Shown here: positions 1 through 7,759 of the stretch, piece after piece
Layout of the letters: every line of letters starts with the position of its first letter
Position numbering within the stretch: the stretch's first letter is position 1
Origin: Trinickia soli
Lineage (GTDB): Bacteria; Pseudomonadota; Gammaproteobacteria; Burkholderiales; Burkholderiaceae
Length of the DNA: 64,000 nt
Direction of reading: 5' to 3'
NCBI RefSeq assembly: GCF_002879855.1
Contig: NZ_PNYB01000022.1
Location: 1 to 64,000 of the forward strand
The notes under the pieces: model-generated
Databases searched by the model: none
What the model saw: the letters and a program-made list of their open reading frames with translations, nothing else
What the model was told of the DNA's origin: nothing
Position numbers and translations under genes: made by a program

Positions 1-25
1 CTTCTATCCCCCTCCCCACGCTCCA

Positions 26-1513
26 TTGGAATTTTTCGATTTGCCCTCTCCAGGAGACCTTGTGAATCCGCATGTCCAGAAAATGATCGACGAGTTCTTT
101 AAGGCGATCGAGCCGTGGGGCTCGGCATACACCGCGGCGAGATTGACCTTCTTAGCCGTCAAGCTCGACGGTTATCTTGTAGTCGTGGCCGCGCGCATGC
201 ATTTGGCCAGCTCCTTCCGCGCTCCTGCAAAGGACTGGTTTGAGGCTGGCGATCTCGTGGCCGGGCACTTGGATCTCGTCGGCGAGAATCTTGCAGCCGG
301 CCAAACCGTTGCAAACGGGGCTTCCACGTTTGCCCAGACCGTTGAGAAAATTGCCTCTCCCGATGGTTTTGCGATTCCTGATCGTGGAAAACTTGTTCTT
401 CGTCCAGAAGACAACCAAAACATCACTGTCGGGATGCCCGACCTCCTTCATGCCGATGGGCTGAGCGTGGGCGACCGCATTGCGGTTTTGACCATGTCGG
501 GTCTCTCGCGAGAGATGCTCATCCCGCAACCGCAAACCGATTGGATGCTTAAAGCGGCCGAAATTCCTTTCGACTCCGTGGGCGAACTCTGCGTTGAATA
601 TGGCCTAGGCGCCGGTTACGTTAGGCAGTCCATGTTCGAGGTGGTCGCGCACACTGGCGTCCAGGTATGGCTGTCTTCCAGCGTCAAAGACGGCAAGGCC
701 GATTTGGGGTTGTGGCTGCCGCCAGGGCTCGACCGCTCACAATCGAGGCTCGGATACCGAGTGATTGACAAAGGAACGGTTGTGAGTCGCAGTTCGGTCG
801 AAGGCGGAAAGCTCGAATGGGGCGAGCGCTCGGGCGACATCGTTGGGCATTTTCCGCTCGATGTGCCGCGAGGCGCCGTCGTCCAATGTATAGCTTCATA
901 TGCTGGGCAAGCGCACCACGTGCGCTGGTTCGGCGATCCGCAGACATTTCAGAACGCGAGAGCAGCCGTTCTTTACAACGTCGACCAAACCGGAAATTTG
1001 CTGCGGGAATACTTGTTCCCAGATTTGCCGGCGAGGGGCAGGGCTGCGGACGACTTCGAGTCGGCCGTGGCCTGGACGCTTTGGGGTTTGGGCTTTGCGC
1101 CCGTCAGCTTCGGAATGAACGCCAAAACACGCGATACCTTCGATATTTTGGCCGTCAGCCCCAAGGGCGATTTCCTTGTCGTCGAATGCACGACGGGCCT
1201 TCTCCGCGCGGAGAGCAAGCTTTCGAAGTTGAGTGCCCGCGGATCGGCGCTGCGCAAAATGCTCTCAGCGTCTGACCTTCAACACGTTCGCGTCTTGCCA
1301 GTCATCGTGACGGCAATGACCCGCGACGAGGTCAAAGCAGACCTTGGAGCGGCAGCTGAAACAGGTGTTCTTGTGTTGACCAAAGAGGACTTGGAGGCTG
1401 TGCTCAACGACGGGCGCTTGCGGTTCGCTAATGCCGACCAGCTATTCGAGCAGGCATTGGAGAAATTGGCCGAGTCGCAGCACCAGGACGAATTGCCTCC
1501 ATCCTTGTTCTGA
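26..1513 (+). CDS. Unknown protein with a possible PD-(D/E)XK-like C-terminal domain (5' end may be missing)
   Basis: A 495-aa frame read from a TTG codon at 26. The frame is open to the window edge (from base 2) and no ribosome site is visible, so the true start may lie upstream. The N-terminal two thirds match no family I recognise. The C-terminal third has a nuclease-like spacing: an acidic helix (DDFESA, about residue 341), D373 in 'FDIL', then a beta strand 'FLVVECT' with E387 and a later Lys-rich helix. This resembles the D...ExK core of Mrr/PD-(D/E)XK enzymes, but the usual Lys is Thr (ECT), so activity is uncertain. It sits beside T6SS effector genes. The domain call is inference from pattern only. 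Confidence 0.6.
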   Translation: MEFFDLPSPGDLVNPHVQKMIDEFFKAIEPWGSAYTAARLTFLAVKLDGYLVVVAARMHLASSFRAPAKDWFEAGDLVAGHLDLVGENLAAGQTVANGASTFAQTVEKIASPDGFAIPDRGKLVLRPEDNQNITVGMPDLLHADGLSVGDRIAVLTMSGLSREMLIPQPQTDWMLKAAEIPFDSVGELCVEYGLGAGYVRQSMFEVVAHTGVQVWLSSSVKDGKADLGLWLPPGLDRSQSRLGYRVIDKGTVVSRSSVEGGKLEWGERSGDIVGHFPLDVPRGAVVQCIASYAGQAHHVRWFGDPQTFQNARAAVLYNVDQTGNLLREYLFPDLPARGRAADDFESAVAWTLWGLGFAPVSFGMNAKTRDTFDILAVSPKGDFLVVECTTGLLRAESKLSKLSARGSALRKMLSASDLQHVRVLPVIVTAMTRDEVKADLGAAAETGVLVLTKEDLEAVLNDGRLRFANADQLFEQALEKLAESQHQDELPPSLF

Positions 1514-1601
1514 GCTGGGCCGGCGAGCAACCACGCATGGCGGGGCAATCCCGCCAAACGTGCCAACACGATGTTGGATCTTGCCGCGTTCGCCCGAACC
1601 G

Positions 1602-1892
1602 CTAAGACGTCTTATGCCGACGGGACAAAAAGCGGCATCCGGCGAAATTCGCGAGCGCCAGCAGAGCGCCAACCAACGCCGAACACACCAAGAAAATCAC
1701 AATGATCGCGATCGTCTCGATGTCGTCAGTGTTGTCGAGCTGTGCGCTGCCCGTGAGGCGGATGCCCCCGCGAATCGCCGAATCGAGCCACGACGGCATC
1801 TCATAAGGCAGGGTCCCGACGAATTGAGCGAGCCACCAGCCGCCGACCAGCGCGACGAGAATGTTGGCCAGGATATAAGCCGCCTTTTTCAT
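1602..1892 (-). CDS. Small two-helix membrane protein, probable immunity partner of the Tlde1-like effector
   Basis: 96 aa starting at the ATG that overlaps the stop of the upstream effector gene by 4 bp (ATGA), which indicates translational coupling. An N-terminal hydrophobic segment (about residues 4-22) and a C-terminal one (about 60-80) flank a roughly 35-residue loop with acidic residues, consistent with an inner-membrane protein exposing a loop to the periplasm. Cognate immunity proteins of wall-targeting T6SS effectors act in the periplasm and are usually encoded directly next to the effector, as here. No family recognised; the immunity role is inferred from context. The 88 bp between this gene and the 495-aa ORF hold nothing recognisable. 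Confidence 0.65.
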   Translation of the reverse strand: MKKAAYILANILVALVGGWWLAQFVGTLPYEMPSWLDSAIRGGIRLTGSAQLDNTDDIETIAIIVIFLVCSALVGALLALANFAGCRFLSRRHKTS

Positions 1893-2371
1893 TTCACTTC
1901 CACCGTGCCATAGGCTTTGAATCCAGAGCCGGGAACCGGCAGGTCGGGGCCGCGTAACCGCAAATATTCGGCCAGCCGGTTGAATTGATCGCCATTGACC
2001 ACGGTGATGCATCCTTCGCTCAGACCCATTGGTCCCATCGGATGGAGCCGGAAGGACCCGCGCTTGATGCCGTCAATGATCGTCGAGTCGCCGGTCTTGG
2101 AATTCCAGAGCATGAACCATTTTTTGTGGTCTGTCGTTCCCCAACCATGCGCGTTCCAAAAATCACGAAGCGCGCCGAGCCGGCCTCCGGACTGGCGGTC
2201 AATGATGTAATAGAGCCCCCTCGGAATCGGGCCGACGTCTTCCTTGTCGACCGCCGCCGGGTTGTCGCGGCCAACGCCCCTGCCGGAAAACGCAGAAACG
2301 GCGCCAACGCCAGGGCAAGACAAGAGCGATGTTTGTTTGTCGTTAAGACTGAATGTGCATTGAGTCGGCAT
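1889..2371 (-). CDS. DUF2778 / Tlde1-like peptidoglycan-targeting T6SS effector
   Basis: 160 aa from ATG at 2371, preceded on the minus strand by AAGGAA at good spacing; longer upstream starts in this frame are less likely. The C-terminal half carries the Tlde1/DUF2778 signature: 'PIPRGLYYI' followed by a catalytic-type His in 'RLHPMG' and Cys in 'GLSEGCITV', the L,D-transpeptidase-like H...S.GC arrangement. Tlde1 effectors are delivered by T6SS to the periplasm, where they cut or exchange D-amino acids on tetrapeptide stems. There is no Sec signal peptide, as expected for such cargo. It is coupled to the membrane protein downstream. No T6SS structural genes are in the window, so delivery would depend on an apparatus encoded elsewhere. 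Confidence 0.8.
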   Translation of the reverse strand: MPTQCTFSLNDKQTSLLSCPGVGAVSAFSGRGVGRDNPAAVDKEDVGPIPRGLYYIIDRQSGGRLGALRDFWNAHGWGTTDHKKWFMLWNSKTGDSTIIDGIKRGSFRLHPMGPMGLSEGCITVVNGDQFNRLAEYLRLRGPDLPVPGSGFKAYGTVEVK

Positions 2372-2610
2372 GTCGTTCCTTTTTCTTATTGGCCACGGGT
2401 TCGCATCGCGAGAGAGTCGATCATTATTCCCGATCGACATCCGCGTGCCAACAATCAATCGCGGATGCTCCGGCGACTTGGAATGGCTCGGTTTATCGCG
2501 ACAAAATGACCGATTTAGGTTGGCGCGTTGCAATTTTTCCGATTCCGGATAAATATGTCGCTCGAAGGGGCTCCCTTCGACCACACAAATCAATCCGACG
2601 AGGGCAAATT
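2372..2610. other. Divergent intergenic region
   Basis: 239 bp between the leftward Tlde1-like effector and the rightward DUF2188 gene, with lower GC than its surroundings. Promoters for both genes are expected here. I see no clear sigma70 hexamer pair, inverted repeat or small gene. Confidence 0.4.
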
Positions 2611-2826
2611 ATGCCAAATGTATATGTTGAACCGCAGCCGAAAGGCCACCACGGGCACATCAGCGGTTACAAGTTGGAATATAAGGACAACAAACCTGTA
2701 ACCAACACGACCTACGGAACGCAAGACGCGGCCATCGTCGCCGCCAAAGGTTTAGGACACAAGCCGCTGGTCGCGCGTGTGCGCGACACCGACAAAGGGA
2801 ACCCCGATCACTGGCGAGAGGCTTAA
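2611..2826 (+). CDS. DUF2188-like small protein
   Basis: 71 aa from ATG at 2611, preceded by a purine-rich CGAGGG. The sequence follows the DUF2188 pattern: N-terminal 'NVYVEP' strand, a Lys/Tyr-rich turn, 'TYGTQDAAIVAAK' helix, and an Arg-containing C-terminal strand followed by 'HWREA'. DUF2188 proteins are short, basic and of unknown function. A longer in-frame reading from 2353 lacks a ribosome site. The gene stands alone between the two T6SS effector sets; no functional link can be shown. Confidence 0.65.
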   Translation: MPNVYVEPQPKGHHGHISGYKLEYKDNKPVTNTTYGTQDAAIVAAKGLGHKPLVARVRDTDKGNPDHWREA

Positions 2827-3121
2827 GGCGGGTTGGCAGCGGTCTGGCGACCGCTGCCGCCAATAAAATACAGAATTGTCTATCTTTTTTCAGATTCTTT
2901 CTCCGCACCACGGCATCGTTCGACGCATTGCTCGAATCGCCGCAATAGCTGGCACGCGATCGTCTGCAATCGGCTACGGCCCTCTTCCCCTCAAAGCCCG
3001 ACCTCCCTGCATCGCTCTCACACAATTTTATCGCGCCAACACCGCTGGCGTGCGCCATTGCGAACTCCGATTGATGTAAAGTTGCAATCCTTTTGAAAAC
3101 GCAACGATGCTCTGAGAACCA
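2827..3121 (+). other. Intergenic, upstream of the PAAR-effector cluster
   Basis: 295 bp without a convincing gene. AT-rich stretches near 2865-2895 could hold a promoter for the PAAR gene, but no clear -35/-10 pair or terminator is seen. Confidence 0.35.
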
Positions 3122-3661
3122 ATGAGCGCATTTATTCGCGAAGGCGACACGACATCCCACGGCGGAAAGGTTTTGGCCTGCTCGCCCAATGACCAAATCG
3201 ACGGGCTTTCCATCGCTCGGCTCGGGGACATGGTTTCATGCCCGAAGTGCGGCGGCGTCTACCCCATCGTCCAGATCCTGCCGCGCGGCATAACGATGGA
3301 CGGAAAGCCGCCGGCATTCGAGGGCGACAAAACCGCCTGCGGCGCGACGTTGATCGCCTCGCAATCGAACACCACCGCTGAGCCGACCGGCGGAGCGGGA
3401 GGAAACTCCGGCCCCCTCGTCAACCATGAGACGAGCACGAGCGGCGAAGGCCCCTATCGTGGCCGGTTTCAGGTGCTCGACGAGACGACCGGAATGCCAA
3501 TTCCAAACCATCCTTACACGCTGCGCGCCTCAAACGGACAAACGCTCTCCGGCCAAACCGACGAAAACGGATTCACCCAGTGGCACGAAGCCGCCTCGCC
3601 GGCCTCCCTGACCTTCTCTTCCCCGTCGACTCAGGTCAAAGGCGGAGCGGGCGACGAATGA
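3122..3661 (+). CDS. PAAR-domain T6SS spike-tip protein with C-terminal extension
   Basis: 179 aa. Residues 1 to about 85 form a PAAR domain: 'REGDTTSHGGKVL', 'IARLGDMVSCPKCGG' and 'FEGDKTACGATLI', with the Gly-Asp-x-Thr and Cys/His residues that bind the tip metal and sharpen the VgrG spike. A Thr/Gly-rich linker (about 86-110) leads to a beta-rich extension ('FQVLDETTGMPIPNHPYTL') of the transthyretin-like type often found after PAAR domains. Its stop overlaps the start of the DNase gene (ATGA, 4 bp). PAAR, effector and immunity thus form a translationally coupled cargo unit loaded on a VgrG encoded elsewhere. Confidence 0.85.
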   Translation: MSAFIREGDTTSHGGKVLACSPNDQIDGLSIARLGDMVSCPKCGGVYPIVQILPRGITMDGKPPAFEGDKTACGATLIASQSNTTAEPTGGAGGNSGPLVNHETSTSGEGPYRGRFQVLDETTGMPIPNHPYTLRASNGQTLSGQTDENGFTQWHEAASPASLTFSSPSTQVKGGAGDE

Positions 3662-4392
3662 GCGGCGACGCCTACGGAACCGGGTCCGGCTCGGGCTCCA
3701 CCGCGCGAGGCGGCGGGCAAACGACAAGCGTCCAACTGCGCGGCGCCGGGCTTGACCCGCAGGACAAGAAGGTGGTCTGCAAAGCCGTCTGCGTTTGTTC
3801 GCGCGAGCCCGACGAGGGGTCCTCCGGCCAGAGCCTCAAACAGCAATGCGTGTCGCGCAACCTGCGCGACGTCGACCGGAGCATGGATTGGCAAAGCCCG
3901 TATAAGTCCGAAGTCAATTACGACATGTCGAAGGTTCCGCCCGCGCCGATCATGCGCTCGGCCAATCCGCTGGAAGCCCACCCGTATTTGCCCGCCTGGA
4001 TCAAGAAATACTGGCCCGGCGGAGAAGACGAGTATCCGGCCGGTTCCGGCGCTGTTCGCCGCCCGGACGTGGTGATCGTGAAAGACGGCGCCCTGCCGCC
4101 CACCCAAGACAACATCAAGAATATCGTCGAGGTCAAGTTTCCGCCTCAGGCGCCCGACCTCGGCCAAACGGAAGACTACGAGACGATCGCCGGAGCGCCG
4201 AACAAGGTCGTCGTTCTTGGGCAGCAAAACTGCGATTGCTCCGACGACGACGGAGGCGAGAATCCGGTCAAAGCGGCGGTGTCCGACGCGCTCTCGGAGC
4301 TGGGGCGCTCGCTGCGGGCGCTCTCCAACGCGAGGTTGCCGGGAGCCGGGCCAGGCCTGCCGCCGCCCTCCGCGCCCCCTGTGATTCCCTGA
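3658..4392 (+). CDS. VRR-NUC-like DNase effector (T6SS cargo)
   Basis: 244 aa from the ATG overlapping the PAAR stop. A Gly/Ser-rich N-terminus is followed by a Cys-rich segment ('VVCKAVCVCSRE') and then the nuclease core: 'RRPDVVIV' supplying an Asp and 'NIVEVKFPP' supplying E-x-K, the catalytic pattern of VRR-NUC / PD-(D/E)XK endonucleases. The C-terminus (about 200-244) is Leu/Ala helix followed by a Pro-rich tail. Families with this arrangement (for example TseT- and TseV-type effectors) kill by cutting DNA in the target cell cytoplasm. The DUF3396 gene downstream is the expected antidote. Assignment to one subfamily is not possible by eye. Confidence 0.8.
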   Translation: MSGDAYGTGSGSGSTARGGGQTTSVQLRGAGLDPQDKKVVCKAVCVCSREPDEGSSGQSLKQQCVSRNLRDVDRSMDWQSPYKSEVNYDMSKVPPAPIMRSANPLEAHPYLPAWIKKYWPGGEDEYPAGSGAVRRPDVVIVKDGALPPTQDNIKNIVEVKFPPQAPDLGQTEDYETIAGAPNKVVVLGQQNCDCSDDDGGENPVKAAVSDALSELGRSLRALSNARLPGAGPGLPPPSAPPVIP

Positions 4393-4427
4393 TAGCCTAT
4401 CCCGCCAGACTCGCGCGGGCTCGCTCC

Positions 4428-5522
4428 ATGACCAAGATAACGCAAGACTTTCTCAGATGGGCCAAGGCCAACCAGTCCAAAGCGCTGGTCGCCAACGCTC
4501 TGCTCGAACCTCGCTATCCGCATGACGGAATCGGCGCGGCTTTTGTCGTCCGCGCATGCGTCTACTTTGAGCGCGCGGCCGACGCGGCGGTGCGCGAAGC
4601 GCTCGCCCAAACGTTCGACGAGTTCGTCGCCTCGATGGGCGAAGAAAAGCTCACTTACATGTGGAGCAACGGCAAAGCCGCCAAACCGATGGCGAAGGCC
4701 AAATCGTTGCGCGCGGCCGCCGCCGGGCTCGGTCCGGACGACCGCTTTGATTTCGACTTCGTGAGTGGCGAGCGCCCCACGGACGCGAGCCTGTGGGAGT
4801 TCCACGTCGGCGGCCAACGCCAATGGCAAGAGAAGCTCGGCAACCGCGGCTTCAACGCCCTGTGGTTCTCCTGGCCGGTGTTCGCCGCCCAAGAGCGGCC
4901 CGATGCGTTCGCGAAGCTGTTCTTCGACGCCGCCGCGCGGCTAGAAGCGCCTTGGGGGCACGCCGGGCTCGCCTTCAATCTCTCGCCCACCGGCCGCGAG
5001 GAAAACGAAGCCACGGAGCATTGGGCAAGCCAGACGATGCCTGGCCTCGATGTCGGCTTCCCCGCCGACTTGTCCACGCGGACGCTCAAAGGGCAACTGA
5101 AAACCGTCGATTGGCTCACCGCGATCAGCAAGCCGATGCTTGAAGCCGCGGGCGGCTTGGCCGGACTGCGCGGGCATCTGCCGCCAAGTTGGTTCGCGAT
5201 CGGCGATTATGGCTCGGGCGTCGTCATCCGAGCCGGCATCCAGCCGGAGAGCGGCATCTCGGACGACGAGGGCAAGCCGCCCGCCTGCCCGCCGGCCTAT
5301 GCGGTCCTCGACGCGGCGCTCCGGCCAATCCGCGCGAGCGAGATGGACAGCTTGCAGCGCGGGACCGCCAACGGCGACGCGCCCGTCTACAACACAAAGG
5401 CGTCGACGGTGGCATGGCTTCGCCGCTTCGAGATGGACGAAGATGGCCTGCTCGCAGCCAAAGCCGCTCTGCTCGACACGACACCGCTTGTTGCGGAAAA
5501 CGCCTTGCCGAATCCGCTTTGA
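4428..5522 (+). CDS. DUF3396-type T6SS immunity protein
   Basis: 364 aa from ATG at 4428; the longer in-frame reading from 4236 runs back into the effector gene. It matches the layout of DUF3396 proteins, which accompany VRR-NUC-type T6SS effectors and neutralise them in the cytoplasm: 'NALWFSWPVF', 'HAGLAFNLSPTG' and 'LPPSWFAIGDYGSGVVIRAG'. No signal peptide or membrane segment is present, in keeping with a DNase target inside the cell. It starts 35 bp after the effector stop, in the same orientation, completing the PAAR-effector-immunity unit. Confidence 0.8.
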   Translation: MTKITQDFLRWAKANQSKALVANALLEPRYPHDGIGAAFVVRACVYFERAADAAVREALAQTFDEFVASMGEEKLTYMWSNGKAAKPMAKAKSLRAAAAGLGPDDRFDFDFVSGERPTDASLWEFHVGGQRQWQEKLGNRGFNALWFSWPVFAAQERPDAFAKLFFDAAARLEAPWGHAGLAFNLSPTGREENEATEHWASQTMPGLDVGFPADLSTRTLKGQLKTVDWLTAISKPMLEAAGGLAGLRGHLPPSWFAIGDYGSGVVIRAGIQPESGISDDEGKPPACPPAYAVLDAALRPIRASEMDSLQRGTANGDAPVYNTKASTVAWLRRFEMDEDGLLAAKAALLDTTPLVAENALPNPL

Positions 5523-5721
5523 AGTTTGAGAAGCGCTCGCGCGCTGCCCTGTTTCGATATCAGCAAAACGCACAAAACAGAGCCACGCTCGGAGGCGCGT
5601 TCGCCCCCGCTTCCCTTCACTTCGCTTCTTCGTGAGCGTCAAGCGGCAATGAACGTGTCGCGCGCGACGTTGCCAATCGTGTTGGTGGCCACCGAATCAA
5701 ACGTGGCCCCAACGCATTCCA

Positions 5722-5850
5722 TTACACACAAGTCTGCCGCTCAAGCTCGCGTGCGTATCTGATGCCGGCGGCAAAATCGACCACTCGTTGCATGCCTAGC
5801 CAGATGGTTTTGACGCCAGGCTCGCCGTCAAACTCTCTTGCGGCGATTCG
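5722..5850 (-). pseudogene. IS4-family transposase C-terminal remnant
   Basis: The minus-strand frame ending at 5722 reads 'DGEPGVKTIWLGMQRVVDF' then 'AAGIRYARELERQTCV'. This matches the end of IS4-type transposases, where a G-x-PG-x-x-x-[LI]W-x-G-[LM] motif precedes an amphipathic helix. Upstream the frame degenerates into Arg-rich noise and neither the DDE domain nor inverted repeats can be found, so only the last 40 or so codons survive. It marks past IS activity between the T6SS and the defence-like modules. Family assignment is by motif memory. Confidence 0.55.
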
Positions 5851-6453
5851 CCGCTTCTTTTTTGCGGAAGAATTATAGCTTCGACGAAGTCCGTAGAAAG
5901 CGTCGCCTTGCGAATCGAGCGCCATGCGCTTGCGCCGCGGCCGAATTCGGCACCGGTCGGGTTGCTTTTCTGACCGCCCGATGGATGCGAGCGCAATTGC
6001 CTCGGCGCCCCGACCGCAGGCGGGGAATCGGATCGTCAAACCGCGTTTGCGTCAAAACCGTATAAGCTTATCCGGCATCTGGCCAAGAAACGGTTCCTCG
6101 CCGGAGAAACCTTCGGCTTCGAGAAGCTCGGCGATCTGCTCGCGTTGGCGAAAAATGTCTACGACGACAACAGCAGCGCGGAAAGAAAGGGCTCGCTGGT
6201 CGGGAGAGACGACGCGACGCGCGATCTTCCGTCCCGGCGCGAGACTCGAGAATAGGGCGGCGCCGGGACGCGCCGCCACTTCATCCGCTCCGGCTTGCGC
6301 CTGCATCGGCGCGTTGCGTTCAGTGCGGCTCGCAACCTCGCGGCACCGGCCGAGTCTCCGAACGCGGCCGCTTGAACGGTTGGGCGGCGCCTACGGATTG
6401 TAGGCCGGCCACGCGCTTGTCCAAAGCCGCCGGCACTCGCCCTTTGTGGCGAG
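5851..6453. other. Gene-poor decayed segment
   Basis: About 600 bp with no intact gene. On the plus strand a frame free of stops (5974-6255, ending TAG) has GC-rich third positions and a protein-like helix sequence ('KLIRHLAKKRFLAGETF', 'EKLGDLLALAKNVYDD'), but it has no ATG, GTG or TTG start and no recognisable homologue. The minus strand has an overlapping 84-aa frame (6052-6306). The 33-bp copy of the ardA 3' end at 6044-6076 lies inside. It is best read as remnants left by rearrangement. Confidence 0.35.
6044..6076. repeat. Diverged copy of the ardA 3' end (left copy)
   Basis: 33 bp aligning with 11653-11686, the last codons of ardA, with 30 identical columns of 34 (three substitutions, one gap), in the same orientation. 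In the ardA frame on the minus strand this copy would read A-G-stop-A-Y-T-V-L, the Gln codon being TAA. The two copies bracket the 5.6-kb block with the TrlF ATPase, HNH-like gene and membrane protein. Confidence 0.6.
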
Positions 6454-7020
6454 CTAGGTTTCGCGATAGCAAACTGCGCCAAAAACGAATGTGAACCCTG
6501 CCATCGTCGTGCACAAGAAGCCGAGCGGAGTTCCGTGAACCTCCGGCCAAACGCGGACCAGCAGCACCAACGTCGCGGCCGAGCAATGAGTCAGAATCGA
6601 CGACACTTCGTCGGTCATCTTGTTAGAGAACCTACCCGCCCATTCTTCCACTTTGACCGGGCGGCGCTTGGTCATGCGGATGCTGATCTTGATGCAGACG
6701 TAAATGATCGCGATGAAAAGCACATCCACCAATATTGCCGCTGAACCGATCAGAAAAATCGCTGTTACGTCAACCGGCTGATTGGCGCGGACGCTTCCCA
6801 CCGTGAAGAACGGCGATTTGAAGGTTCGACCGAAAGCATCAAACGCGCTGACAAACAGTGGAATTCTCAACAGCAGGGCCACCGCAGCCCAAACCGCGGA
6901 CACCTGCGGGACCCTTCTCCCGAGAAAACGCCATGCTCGGGATAAAGGCAAAAAGTCTTTGGCAATGACGTGCCAATCAACGAGCTTCCAATCGTTGCTG
7001 CTTTTGCCTGTGTTGTCCAT
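6454..7020 (-). CDS. Unknown multi-pass membrane protein
   Basis: 188 aa from ATG at 7020. Four hydrophobic stretches: about residues 40-60, 84-111, 146-158 and 165-186. A basic cytoplasmic-type loop ('IRMTKRRPVKVEEWAGRF') lies between the second and third. The first 30 residues are polar. No family recognised. It is the last gene of the minus-strand module after ardA, the TrlF ATPase and the HNH-like gene. A membrane effector or S-4TM-like role in defence would be speculation from context. Confidence 0.6.
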   Translation of the reverse strand: MDNTGKSSNDWKLVDWHVIAKDFLPLSRAWRFLGRRVPQVSAVWAAVALLLRIPLFVSAFDAFGRTFKSPFFTVGSVRANQPVDVTAIFLIGSAAILVDVLFIAIIYVCIKISIRMTKRRPVKVEEWAGRFSNKMTDEVSSILTHCSAATLVLLVRVWPEVHGTPLGFLCTTMAGFTFVFGAVCYRET

Positions 7021-7109
7021 CGACTATCCATCGGCGTTAAGGGCAGAAGCCCGATGCGTGTTTACGGCCACCCGAAACGCTGCTGCCACGTTCATTAGGA
7101 CCGCAACCG

Positions 7110-7185
7110 TCAAATTTCGTATTTGTCGCTCCGGTTTTGAAAGCATGCTCGGCGCCTTCGCGGATGGCAACACCTTCGCTAGTTC
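7110..7185 (-). pseudogene. Remnant of the C-terminal end of a second TrlF-like gene
   Basis: On the minus strand this stretch reads 'EGAEHAFK' and, after a one-base frame slip, 'RSDKYEI' and stop. The intact TrlF gene ends 'KPAFKNRSDKYAL' and stop. The DNA at 7118-7142 matches 8330-8354 at 22 of 25 positions, and similarity continues more weakly leftward through the next 30 bp. A missing A in a short A-run accounts for the frame slip. Only about 20 codons are left. It lies downstream of the HNH-like and 136-aa genes, so the TrlF end is duplicated around them. Confidence 0.5.
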
Positions 7186-7243
7186 CGCCTCTCGCTCTTA
7201 CGCTCATCAAACTAGGGCACACCAAAGCCTCGCGCCGGCAAGT

Positions 7244-7654
7244 TCAATCACCGCTGGCGTTGTCGAAACCGATGTCCGTCGAGGCAACGATGAATTCTCG
7301 CGACTCCCACTCTTCGCCGCGGAACTTTGTCCGCACATTCACCTGAATCTCGGAGGGTGCATAGACCACGCCTTCTGCGACCGTGATCTTTCCACTGCCC
7401 ATAAGGTCCGTGGCCCGCGCCAGACCTCTCTTGATCCCGCGCTCATACCATTCGAGCGCCTTCGTCTTCATCGCCTCGGGAATCTCGTCGAGCAGCAACT
7501 CAAAGTCTTGGCTTGGCCGGCGAGTGTGCACCGGATCACGATCCAGCGCCCTGGACAGTCCGTTCACGACTTTTCTGTATGTTGCTGGCGCCGCCCCTGA
7601 CGAGTCCCTTTGGGTCGGCTGGCCTTTAAGCGCTTCCTTGAACACTTTCGACAT
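7244..7654 (-). CDS. Unknown 136-aa protein in the defence-like module
   Basis: 136 aa from ATG at 7654. The N-terminal third is polar ('KGQPTQRDSSG'), then comes a helical stretch ('DFELLLDEIPEAMKTKALEW') and a beta-rich C-terminal part ('ITVAEGVVYAPSEIQVNV', 'WESREFIVAS'). No signal peptide or membrane helix. Not recognised. It lies 105 bp downstream of the broken HNH-like gene in the same orientation and is bracketed by the two copies of the TrlF 3' end. Confidence 0.55.
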   Translation of the reverse strand: MSKVFKEALKGQPTQRDSSGAAPATYRKVVNGLSRALDRDPVHTRRPSQDFELLLDEIPEAMKTKALEWYERGIKRGLARATDLMGSGKITVAEGVVYAPSEIQVNVRTKFRGEEWESREFIVASTDIGFDNASGD

Positions 7655-7759
7655 ACGGTCCCCCGTAAAAGGACTTTGATGTTTGTGGAAGAATCCTAGC
7701 AGGGAAACCGCGCGACCAAAAGCGAGTCGCCCTGGTTGGGTTTGATATTCGCGTGAACG

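Noticed and set aside
5974-6255. Plus-strand frame with protein-like helices in the decayed segment
   Set aside because: No start codon, no recognisable family and it overlaps the ardA-tail copy; kept only as a note in the gene-poor segment.
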